Shown here: positions 18,524-25,196 of the stretch, piece after piece
Position numbering within the stretch: position 1 is the stretch's first letter
Layout: every line of letters begins with the position of its first letter
DNA from: Ectothiorhodospiraceae bacterium
GTDB lineage: Bacteria; Pseudomonadota; Gammaproteobacteria; HK1
DNA: 64,000 nt
Direction: 5' to 3'
NCBI GenBank assembly: GCA_024234875.1
Contig: JACKNM010000003.1
Location: 488,001 to 552,000, forward strand
The notes under the pieces: model-generated
The model's input: the letters and a program-made list of their open reading frames with translations, nothing else
Told to the model about the DNA's origin: nothing
The model's database searches: none
Made by a program: the position numbers and the translations under genes

Positions 18524-18874
18524 GTGTCGAGCATCTTCTCCAAGATCGTCAAGGGCGAGATCCCGGCGGACATCGTCTACCAGGACGACCTGGTGACCGC
18601 ATTCCGCGACATCAACCCGGCCGCTCCGGTGCACATTCTCGTCGTCCCGAACAAGGAGATTGCGACCGCCGACGACCTCGCCGACGAGGACGAGGCTCTC
18701 GCCGGGCACCTGCTGCTCACTGCACGGCGGATCGCGCGCGAGCAGGGGATCGCGGACCGCGGCTACCGGCTCATCGTCAACTGCAAGGCCGACGGTGGCC
18801 AGGAGGTGCCCCACCTCCACCTGCACTTGATCGGCGGCCGCCCTCTGGGATCGATGGTGAAACGCCAGGCGTAG
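18524..18874 (+). CDS. hinT: HIT-family nucleotide hydrolase (HinT-like)
   Basis: A 116-residue histidine-triad protein. The triad motif is HLHLHLIGGRPLG and the N-terminus is FSKIVKGEIPADIVYQDD, both typical of HinT purine nucleoside phosphoramidases, which hydrolyse AMP-lysine or AMP-NH2-type substrates. The start is GTG 18524, five bases after AGGAGG, a strong site. It stands alone, divergent from the MshQ-like gene, and is followed by a repeat-rich gap before lexA. Confidence 0.93.
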   Translation: MSSIFSKIVKGEIPADIVYQDDLVTAFRDINPAAPVHILVVPNKEIATADDLADEDEALAGHLLLTARRIAREQGIADRGYRLIVNCKADGGQEVPHLHLHLIGGRPLGSMVKRQA

Positions 18875-18881
18875 GGGGCGC

Positions 18882-18913
18882 CCTTCGACCCTTCGACCCT
18901 TCGACCCTTCGAC
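18882..18913. repeat. Four tandem copies of an 8-bp unit
   Basis: CCTTCGAC repeats exactly four times and runs into GGGCTCAGGGCAGGCTC, a phrase common in intergenic repeats of many bacterial genomes. It lies just after the HIT gene stop. Confidence 0.85.
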
Positions 18914-18990
18914 GGGCTCAGGGCAGGCTCCCGCTGCGACCACGGCGCTGGCGCGTCGTGCTCAGCGTGGCTCAGGGACCGGGGGAGGCC

Positions 18991-19039
18991 GACCGGTCGC
19001 TGAGCCGGGTTCCGCGCAAGCGGAGCCCGAGTCGAAGCG
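18991..19039. repeat. REP-like 49-bp direct repeat, copy 1
   Basis: Begins GACCGGTCGCTGAGCC and ends CCCGAGTCGAAGCG. The interior folds as GGGTTCCGC-GCAA-GCGGAGCCC, a 9-bp stem (one G-U pair) with a GCAA loop. It differs from copy 2 (19060-19108) at 3 of 49 positions. Confidence 0.8.
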
Positions 19040-19059
19040 AATGAATCGTCGGAACGACC

Positions 19060-19108
19060 GACCGGTCGCTGAGCCGGGGCCCGCGCAAGCGGGGCCCGAG
19101 TCGAAGCG
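19060..19108. repeat. REP-like 49-bp direct repeat, copy 2
   Basis: Same element as copy 1, same orientation, 20 bp further on. The interior is GGGGCCCGC-GCAA-GCGGGGCCC: one U-A pair has become C-G while the loop is unchanged, which hints that the hairpin is selected. It ends 22 bp before the LexA box. Confidence 0.8.
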
Positions 19109-19129
19109 GGGGCTTGCCTCGTCGAGAGA

Positions 19130-19145
19130 CTGTATATAAATTCAG
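19130..19145 (+). promoter_or_regulatory. LexA (SOS) box overlapping the lexA -10 region
   Basis: CTGTATATAAATTCAG matches the SOS operator form CTG-N10-CAG. TATAAA (19135-19140) inside it is a likely -10, with TTGCCT at 19114-19119 as a possible -35. Transcription would start at about 19147-19150, at or just before the ATG, so the message may be leaderless. No Shine-Dalgarno sequence is visible before the start. Confidence 0.85.
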
Positions 19146-19149
19146 CCCC

Positions 19150-19788
19150 ATGTCGAATCTCACCGAACGTCAGCGCGAGGTCCTCGAGTTCATCCGCCGC
19201 TTCACCGCGGCCGAGGGCTTGCCGCCCACCCGCGCCGAGATCGCGAGCGCGCTCGGTTTTCGTTCCGTCAACGCCGCCGAGGACCACATTCGGGCTCTCG
19301 TGCGCAAGGGGGCGCTCGAGGTCCGGCCCGGTCTCTCGCGCGGGTTGCGGGTGATCGAGCAGGCGCTCGCCGGGGCGCTGGCGGACGGCGTCGAGGGCGA
19401 AGAAGGGCTGCCGGTGGTCGGGCGGGTCGCCGCGGGCAGTCCGATCCTCGCGCTGGAGCACCGTCTCGGCCACTACCGCATCGACCCCGAGCTGTTTCGC
19501 CCTCGCGCCCACTACCTGCTGCAGGTGCGCGGCGCGAGCATGCGTGACGCCGGCATCCTCGACGGTGACCTGCTCGCGGTGCATCGGCGCCGCGAGGCCG
19601 AGAACGGCCAGATCGTGGTCGCGCGGGTCGACGACGAGGTGACGGTGAAGCGGTTCCGCCAACGCGGCAACGTGGTGCGGCTGTTGCCGGAGAACCCCGA
19701 TTTCGAGCCGATTGTGGTCGACCTGCGCCGCCAGTCGCTGGTCATCGAGGGGATCGGGGTCGGAGTGCTGCGCAACCACCCGCTCTGA
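19150..19788 (+). CDS. lexA: LexA repressor
   Basis: A 212-residue SOS repressor. The N-terminal winged helix (SNLTERQREVLEFIRRFTAA, PPTRAEIASALGFRS) binds the operator. The C-terminal S24 peptidase domain has the Ala-Gly self-cleavage site A95-G96 in RVAAGSP, the serine S130 in RGASMRDAGI and the lysine K167 in EVTVKRF. RecA-stimulated self-cleavage would switch on the operon. It is autoregulated through the box at 19130-19145 and heads a lexA-imuA-imuB operon, an arrangement known from many proteobacteria. A further LexA elsewhere in the genome is possible. Confidence 0.95.
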   Translation: MSNLTERQREVLEFIRRFTAAEGLPPTRAEIASALGFRSVNAAEDHIRALVRKGALEVRPGLSRGLRVIEQALAGALADGVEGEEGLPVVGRVAAGSPILALEHRLGHYRIDPELFRPRAHYLLQVRGASMRDAGILDGDLLAVHRRREAENGQIVVARVDDEVTVKRFRQRGNVVRLLPENPDFEPIVVDLRRQSLVIEGIGVGVLRNHPL

Positions 19789-19810
19789 GCCGATGTGGTG
19801 GTGATTGTCC

Positions 19811-20584
19811 GTGCGCAAGGGCGATTCAGGAACGGACGAGGAGCCCGTCGAGCACGCTGACGCGCGGGCCTCGAGCGCGGTCGCGCAATCGCGGCTCGAC
19901 TCGGTCCGGACGACCTCCCCCGGCGGGCTCGAGGCGCTGCTGCGCCACCCGGGGCTCTGGCGTTCCGGTGATCGGCAGACACCCCGCACGGCGCAAGGCG
20001 GTGCCATCGCGAGTGGGTGGGCAGCGCTCGATGCGAGCCTCCCCGGTGGCGGCTGGCCATGCGGAGCGCTGACCGAGATCCTGACCGACGCCGAGGGTAT
20101 CGGTGAGCTGTCGTTGGTGCTGCCGGCGCTGGCCCGGCTCGGGGCGGGCGGGCGTCGGCTGGTGATGATCGCGTCGCCCTATCTGCCCTACGCCCCGGCA
20201 CTCGCCGCGCGGGGCATCGATCTCGAGCGGCTGGTGGTGGTGCGTGGTGGCGAGCCCGCCGACCATGCCTGGGCGGCGGAGCTCGCACTGGGTAGCGGGG
20301 ACTGCGCGGCGGTGCTGGCGTGGCTGGCCGAGCCCGAGGGGCGGGTGCTGCGCCGGCTGCAGCTCGCGGCCGAGCGTGGTGACACCTGGGGGGTGGTGTA
20401 CCGCCCTGCCAGCATGGCGCGCCGGCCCTCGCCGGCGGCGCTGCGGCTGCGGCTCGGGTCGTCGCCGCAAGGGGTGTCGGTCGAGGTGTTGAAGTGCCGT
20501 GGTGGACGACCGCCGCCCCGCGCCGTGCGGCTGGACGATGTGCGATCGGTCGCGCTCGCGGCGCGGGCGGAGACGGCGTCGTGA
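19811..20584 (+). CDS. imuA: ImuA-like translesion synthesis protein
   Basis: About 257 residues, a RecA-like fold without an obvious Walker A motif. Family features are SGWAALDASLPGGGWPCGAL and LTEILTDAEGIGELSLVLPA near the start, and GVVYRPASMARRPSPAALRL with EVLKCRGGRPPP near the end. In mutasome-bearing bacteria ImuA works with ImuB and the error-prone polymerase DnaE2. The start is uncertain: GTG 19811 or TTG 19805, both about 20 nt after lexA. The stop overlaps the next start in GTGA at 20581-20584, so ImuA and ImuB are translationally coupled. Confidence 0.85.
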   Translation: MRKGDSGTDEEPVEHADARASSAVAQSRLDSVRTTSPGGLEALLRHPGLWRSGDRQTPRTAQGGAIASGWAALDASLPGGGWPCGALTEILTDAEGIGELSLVLPALARLGAGGRRLVMIASPYLPYAPALAARGIDLERLVVVRGGEPADHAWAAELALGSGDCAAVLAWLAEPEGRVLRRLQLAAERGDTWGVVYRPASMARRPSPAALRLRLGSSPQGVSVEVLKCRGGRPPPRAVRLDDVRSVALAARAETAS

Positions 20585-22176
20585 GCGCCCGTCGTGCGCG
20601 CTCGCTCGCCCTCGCCCTCCCGGAGGTGGCGCGCGACGGCTCGGGGTCGGTCGAGGTGGTGGCGCCGGCGCGGCGGGCTCGACATCGAGAGCGTCCGCTC
20701 CCGGCCCGGCTCTGGCTCGCGATCGAGCTCCCGCGGCTCGCGCTCGAGGCGCACCATCGGCGCGACCCGACCGCCCCGCCGATGGCGGTGGGCGACGGGC
20801 GTGGCCGGCGGCCGCGCGTGGTCGCCGCCAACGACCAGGCGCTGGCCGCTGGGGTCGAGCCCGGCATGGCACTCGCCACCGCCAGTGCCCTGGTGCCGGC
20901 ATTGCGGATGCTCGGGCGCGACAGTGCGGTGGAGTCGGCGGCGCTCGCCGATCTCGGTGCCTGGTGCGAGCAGTTCTCGTCGCTGGTGAGCCTGGAGCCG
21001 CCCGACGTGGTGCTGGTCGAGATCGGTGCGAGCCTGCGCCTGCTCGGGGGGCTCGGACCGCTGCGGCGCGCGGTGGAGGCGGGTGTCGAGGGCTTGGGTC
21101 TGACCGCGCGTACCGCGGTCGCGCCGACGCCGTCGTCGGCGGTGCTGCTCGCACGCGCCGGCATTCGCGAGCCGGTGACGGATCCGAACGCCCTCGCGGC
21201 ACGGTTGGCGCCAGTGCCGGTGGAATGCCTCGGGCTTCCCGCGGACGCGGTGCAGATGCTGCGCGCGGTGGGCGCCGATCGGCTCGCGGACTGCCTGCGC
21301 CTGCCACGCGACGGGCTCGCACGCCGGGTCGGTCCGGCCGTGCTCGCGCTGCTCGACCGGGCACTCGGCCGGCATCCCGACCCGCGCGAGCCCCACCGCG
21401 CTCCCGAGGTATTCGAGCGTGCGCTCACCTGGCCCGATGCGATCTCGGACCTGGAGCGCGTGCTGCACGGCGCCCGATGCCTGCTCGAGGAGCTGGCGGG
21501 TTTCCTGCGGGGACGTGACGCCGGGGCGAGAGCGGTCGAGGTGTTGCTCGCGCACCGCGGCTTGCCGGCGACTCGTGTGGTTCTCGGCCTCACCGCGCCC
21601 AGCCGCGATCCGGTGCACCTGCTCGGCCTGCTCGCGGCCCGGCTCGAGCGGGTCGAGCTGGTGCACCCGGTGGAGCAGCTCGGCATGCGGGTGGTCGACC
21701 TCGCGCCACTGGCGCCGACCGCGACCGACCTCTTCGCCGCACCGGGAGGGAGTGTGCGGCCGGATGGTGGCGCTGCCGACGGCTGGCCGCGCCTGGTGGA
21801 GCGGCTGCGGGCCCGGCTCGAGGCGCGCGCGGTGCACGGTCTCGCGATCACCGCCGACCATCGGCCGGAGCGGGCCTGGCGGGCACGCGGCGACGCCGAG
21901 CCAGCCCGCCCCCATCCATCGGTTCCGGCGCCACCGCGTCGCCCCCTGTGGCTGCTCGAGATCCCGCGCCCGCTGGTGGTGACGGCCGGGGTGCCGCGCC
22001 ACCGTGGGCCGCTCGCGCTCATCGAGGGCCCGGAGCGGATCGAGACCGGTTGGTGGGACGGTGAGGATGTGCGGCGTGACTACTATCTGGCCGGGAATCC
22101 ACGCGGCGAGCGGTTCTGGATCTACCGCGAGCGTGACGGCGAGCGCGGCTGGTACCTGCACGGGGTGTTCGGGTGA
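20581..22176 (+). CDS. imuB: ImuB, Y-family polymerase-like mutasome protein
   Basis: A 531-residue protein related to Y-family DNA polymerases. It starts with LWLAIELPRLALEAH and has VVAANDQALAAGVEPGMALA. The position of the polymerase catalytic motif reads PPDVVLVEIGASLRLLGG, without the acidic pair, so it should be catalytically inactive, as known for ImuB. ImuB bridges the beta clamp and DnaE2. Translation begins at GTG 20581 within the imuA stop. No dnaE2 gene follows; the next gene is a gamma-glutamyltransferase. Confidence 0.9.
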   Translation: MSARRARSLALALPEVARDGSGSVEVVAPARRARHRERPLPARLWLAIELPRLALEAHHRRDPTAPPMAVGDGRGRRPRVVAANDQALAAGVEPGMALATASALVPALRMLGRDSAVESAALADLGAWCEQFSSLVSLEPPDVVLVEIGASLRLLGGLGPLRRAVEAGVEGLGLTARTAVAPTPSSAVLLARAGIREPVTDPNALAARLAPVPVECLGLPADAVQMLRAVGADRLADCLRLPRDGLARRVGPAVLALLDRALGRHPDPREPHRAPEVFERALTWPDAISDLERVLHGARCLLEELAGFLRGRDAGARAVEVLLAHRGLPATRVVLGLTAPSRDPVHLLGLLAARLERVELVHPVEQLGMRVVDLAPLAPTATDLFAAPGGSVRPDGGAADGWPRLVERLRARLEARAVHGLAITADHRPERAWRARGDAEPARPHPSVPAPPRRPLWLLEIPRPLVVTAGVPRHRGPLALIEGPERIETGWWDGEDVRRDYYLAGNPRGERFWIYRERDGERGWYLHGVFG

Positions 22177-22220
22177 GCCCGCCTTGACGTCGCGCGTCGC
22201 TTGAGGCTCCATCGCGTCCC

Positions 22221-23801
22221 ATGCCGAGCCAACGTGGAATCGTCGCCGCCGGACACCCGCTCACCGCCGAGGCGGCCGAGCACGTGCTGCGTGAGGGCGG
22301 CAACGCGTTCGACGCGGTGATCGCGGCGATGGCCGCCGCCTGCGTGGTCGAGCCGGTGCTGGCCTCCCTCGGCGGCGGTGGCTTCCTGCTCGCTCACCCG
22401 GTGGCCACCCCGCCTCGGGTCTACGATTTCTTCGTCCAGACGCCGCGGCGGCGCGCGGCCGTCGACGAGCTCGACTTCTACGAGATCACCGCCGATTTCG
22501 GGCCCGTCACCCAGGCCTTCCACATCGGTCGCGGCACCGTCGCGGTGCCGGGGGTGGTGCGCGGAGCCTTCGAGATCCACCGCGACCTGGCCACCATGTC
22601 GATGCGCGACCTCCTCGCGCCGGCGGTCGAGAACGCCAAGCGTGGTGTCGCCGTCAGTGACTTCCAGGCCTACCTGTTCCGGGTCGTCGAGGCGACCTTC
22701 GCCGCCACTCCCGCCTCGCGGGCGATCTTCGGACACGGCGCCGACGCCTCGCCGGCCGACCGCGACCGGCCGTCCGGCCGCCTGCTGGGCGCGGGTGAGC
22801 GCCTGGTGCAGCCCGAGCTCGCCGACACCCTCGAGACCCTGGCCTTCGAGGGGCCCGATCTCTTCTACCGCGGCGAGATCGCGGCGGCCATGGCGCGCGA
22901 CCTCGCGAGCGGCGGGCAGGTCGCGATGGAGGACCTGCGAGCCTATACCGTCGAGCGACGGGCGCCCCTGCTGCGCGACCACGGTGGCGCACGGCTCCTC
23001 ACCAACCCGCCGCCATCGTCGGGCGGTCTGCTGGTGGCGTTCGGCCTCGCGCTGCTCGAGGGCAGTGATCTGGCCGACCATGCCCCCGGCTCCCTCGCGG
23101 CGGTGAGCCTGATCGCCGAGGTCCTCGCCGCCACCGTGGAGGCCCGCATCGAGGCGCAAGCCCGCGACCCGAGTCATCGGCTGCACCGCGAGACCGTCCT
23201 CGACGCGGCGCTGGTCGCCCGCTACCGAGAGACGGTCCTGGACCGCGCCCGCGCCAGCCGCGGCACCACCCAGGTGAGCGTGATCGACGCGGCCGGCAAC
23301 CTGGCGAGCCTGACCCTGTCCAACGGCGAGGGCTCCGGGTACGTCGTGCCCGGCACCGGTGTCGTCATGAACAACATGCTGGGTGAGGACGATCTCAACC
23401 CGGGGGGCTTCCAGCGCTGGAGCACCGACACGCGTCTGGTCTCGATGATGGCGCCGAGCGCCGTGCTGTGGCCGGACGGCAGACGAATCGCCACCGGCTC
23501 GGGTGGCTCCAACCGCATCCGCAGCGCGGTGCTGCAGGTGGTGGCGAACGTGCTGCATCACCGGCTCGGCTGCGAGGCCGCGGTGCACGCGCCACGCCTG
23601 CACGTCGAGGGCGAGCACCTGAGCATCGAGGGTGGGCACGACGTCGAGCAGCTCGCGCCTTTGCTCGAGCGCTGGCCCAGCCACCACGTGTGGCCGGACC
23701 GCAACCTCTTCTTCGGCGGAGCACACACCGTCGAGGGTGGGCCCAGAGGCCTCGACGGCGCGGGCGACGCCCGCCGCGGTGGTGTGTGTCGGATGGCGTG
23801 A
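22221..23801 (+). CDS. ggt: Gamma-glutamyltransferase family protein
   Basis: A 526-residue N-terminal nucleophile hydrolase precursor. Self-processing should occur before T349 in SRGTTQVSVIDAAGN; the catalytic region continues with GSGYVVPGTGVVMNNMLGE and ATGSGGSNRIRSAV. The classic TTH of the active site is TTQ here. There is no signal peptide: the protein opens directly with GIVAAGHPLTAEAAEHVLRE, so it may act in the cytoplasm, unlike the periplasmic E. coli enzyme. Such enzymes cleave gamma-glutamyl bonds of glutathione or related amides. It follows imuB by 44 nt and might share its transcript. Confidence 0.88.
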   Translation: MPSQRGIVAAGHPLTAEAAEHVLREGGNAFDAVIAAMAAACVVEPVLASLGGGGFLLAHPVATPPRVYDFFVQTPRRRAAVDELDFYEITADFGPVTQAFHIGRGTVAVPGVVRGAFEIHRDLATMSMRDLLAPAVENAKRGVAVSDFQAYLFRVVEATFAATPASRAIFGHGADASPADRDRPSGRLLGAGERLVQPELADTLETLAFEGPDLFYRGEIAAAMARDLASGGQVAMEDLRAYTVERRAPLLRDHGGARLLTNPPPSSGGLLVAFGLALLEGSDLADHAPGSLAAVSLIAEVLAATVEARIEAQARDPSHRLHRETVLDAALVARYRETVLDRARASRGTTQVSVIDAAGNLASLTLSNGEGSGYVVPGTGVVMNNMLGEDDLNPGGFQRWSTDTRLVSMMAPSAVLWPDGRRIATGSGGSNRIRSAVLQVVANVLHHRLGCEAAVHAPRLHVEGEHLSIEGGHDVEQLAPLLERWPSHHVWPDRNLFFGGAHTVEGGPRGLDGAGDARRGGVCRMA

Positions 23802-23905
23802 GCCGGCAGGCCGGCCAGGGGGCCGGGCAGGCGAATCCGGCACCGGCTCCGGGCACGGGGCGCGCGAGCAATGCCCGCGCCCATCTCGGCCTCGCCTGGG
23901 GGGCA

Positions 23906-23931
23906 GGCTCCTCCGCTCACGCGGTGGAGCC
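23906..23931. terminator. Hairpin between convergent genes
   Basis: GGCTCC-TC-CGC-TCAC-GCG-GT-GGAGCC forms an interrupted 9-bp stem in the gap between the gamma-glutamyltransferase stop and the convergent stop at 23946. There is no T-run, so intrinsic termination is uncertain. Confidence 0.35.
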
Positions 23932-23945
23932 GTCCCCGGCGAGCG

Positions 23946-24551
23946 TCACTGTCCCTGCGGCGGCTTGCGGAACAACGTGAACAGCGTCTGCTGGTCCGGC
24001 AGCCCGTTCACGGTCAGCGACTTCTCGGTCTGGAACGCCTCCAGCGCCTTGCGCGTCGCCGGACCGTACTGACCATCCGGCGTCGCCTTGTAGTGGCCGA
24101 GCGCGGCGAGCGCCTCCTGGGCACGGCGCAACGCCTCGGCGTAGACGGTGACCGTGGTCTCGCCCGATGTCGTCTGTACCGGCGGGCTCGCCTCGGTGAG
24201 CCGCTCCTTCTTCAGCGCCTCGATCATCGCGATCACCGCGGCGCCGAAGCGCTGATCCGAGTTGCGCCCGCAGTGGTGCGCCAGGTACGCGGTGAGGACG
24301 TCGTTGGTCTCCCACGAGGCCAGGTCGTAGGTATCCTCGTTGAAGCGGTTGTTGGCGCTCAGGAAACCGTCCACCCAACCGGCGAACACGTAGTAGGCTT
24401 GCGAGCGCTTCTCGCGCTCCTCGAGGAACTGCTTGCAGGTGCCGATGCCGGCGCCCTTCACCGCATAACGTCCCTGTGAGTCCGCCGCGTGCCCGACGCC
24501 GGGAAGCGCCAACGCGCACGTGAGGACGAGGGCAGTCCGAATCGCGATCAT
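23946..24551 (-). CDS. Periplasmic peptidoglycan-binding-domain protein
   Basis: A 201-residue exported protein. The signal peptide (ALVLTCALALPGVGHA, cut before ADSQG) is followed by a helical domain (residues about 30-130) with TCKQFLEEREKRSQAYYVFA and WETNDVLTAYLAHHCG, resembling an HdeA/Rap1a-like small periplasmic fold. The C-terminus is a peptidoglycan-binding-1 domain (AQEALAALGHYKATPDGQYG to VNGLPDQQTLFTLF). It probably binds the cell wall; no catalytic residues are seen. CGGAG lies before ATG 24551. Confidence 0.78.
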   Translation of the reverse strand: MIAIRTALVLTCALALPGVGHAADSQGRYAVKGAGIGTCKQFLEEREKRSQAYYVFAGWVDGFLSANNRFNEDTYDLASWETNDVLTAYLAHHCGRNSDQRFGAAVIAMIEALKKERLTEASPPVQTTSGETTVTVYAEALRRAQEALAALGHYKATPDGQYGPATRKALEAFQTEKSLTVNGLPDQQTLFTLFRKPPQGQ

Positions 24552-24674
24552 GTGATTCTCCGAGCAACGACGGGCGCCGATCGTGCAGGTGCCAGCGCCG
24601 GGGGATCAACTCTGGCTCCTCTGGCGCGGGGCGACAAGGGGGCAGGTGAGCACACGGCGATCCCGGTCACGAAT

Positions 24675-25121
24675 TCACTCCCGTACGACGAGCACCGAGC
24701 AGTCGGCGAGCATGCTCACCTTCTGCGACACGCTACCGAGCAGCGCCGACCCCACCTCGCCCACCCCGCGCGACCCGACCACCATCAGATCGATGTGGTT
24801 GGCGTGTGCGTAGTCGACCAGGGTCCGTGCCGGCTTGCCCTCGCGGACCGCCGTTCGCAGCGCGGTGATGCCCGCCTCGGCTGCCAGCACGCGGGCCTCG
24901 TGGACGATCTTGGTGGTCATCTGATCCATCACGTACTTCGGCTCCCCGAGGAGGTTCTCCGCCTCGAGGAAGCGCCGGAGCTGCGCATTCACCCGATACG
25001 GGCGGGTGACCGTGACCAGGTGGAGCTCGGAGCCGAACCGTGCGGCGATGGCGGCGGCCTGCCGGGTCGCCTCCAGACCGTGGACCGAGCCGTCGAGCCC
25101 GACCAGGATTCTCTCGTACAT
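24675..25121 (-). CDS. Universal stress protein (UspA family)
   Basis: A 148-residue single-domain USP: MYERILVGLDGSVHGLEAT at the start and the ATP-binding pattern G-xx-G-x9-G-S at the end (VVGSRGVGEVGSALLGSVSQ). Proteins of this type bind ATP and help survival under starvation or redox stress. ATG 25121 is chosen over GTG 25127 because GGAGG is 8 bases from the ATG and only 2 from the GTG. It lies downstream of the ABC transporter ATPase gene on the same strand (75-nt gap). Confidence 0.9.
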   Translation of the reverse strand: MYERILVGLDGSVHGLEATRQAAAIAARFGSELHLVTVTRPYRVNAQLRRFLEAENLLGEPKYVMDQMTTKIVHEARVLAAEAGITALRTAVREGKPARTLVDYAHANHIDLMVVGSRGVGEVGSALLGSVSQKVSMLADCSVLVVRE

Positions 25122-25196
25122 CGGCACGCCCTCCGTCAGATGAGCGGTGCGCAGGCAGCGCGCGGCGGATGGCGGCAGTCGTCGTCCTCGCCGACT

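Noticed and set aside
18882..19108. Repeats considered as a CRISPR array
   Set aside because: The 8-bp units have no spacers and the 49-bp repeats occur only twice with a 20-bp gap; no cas genes are present.
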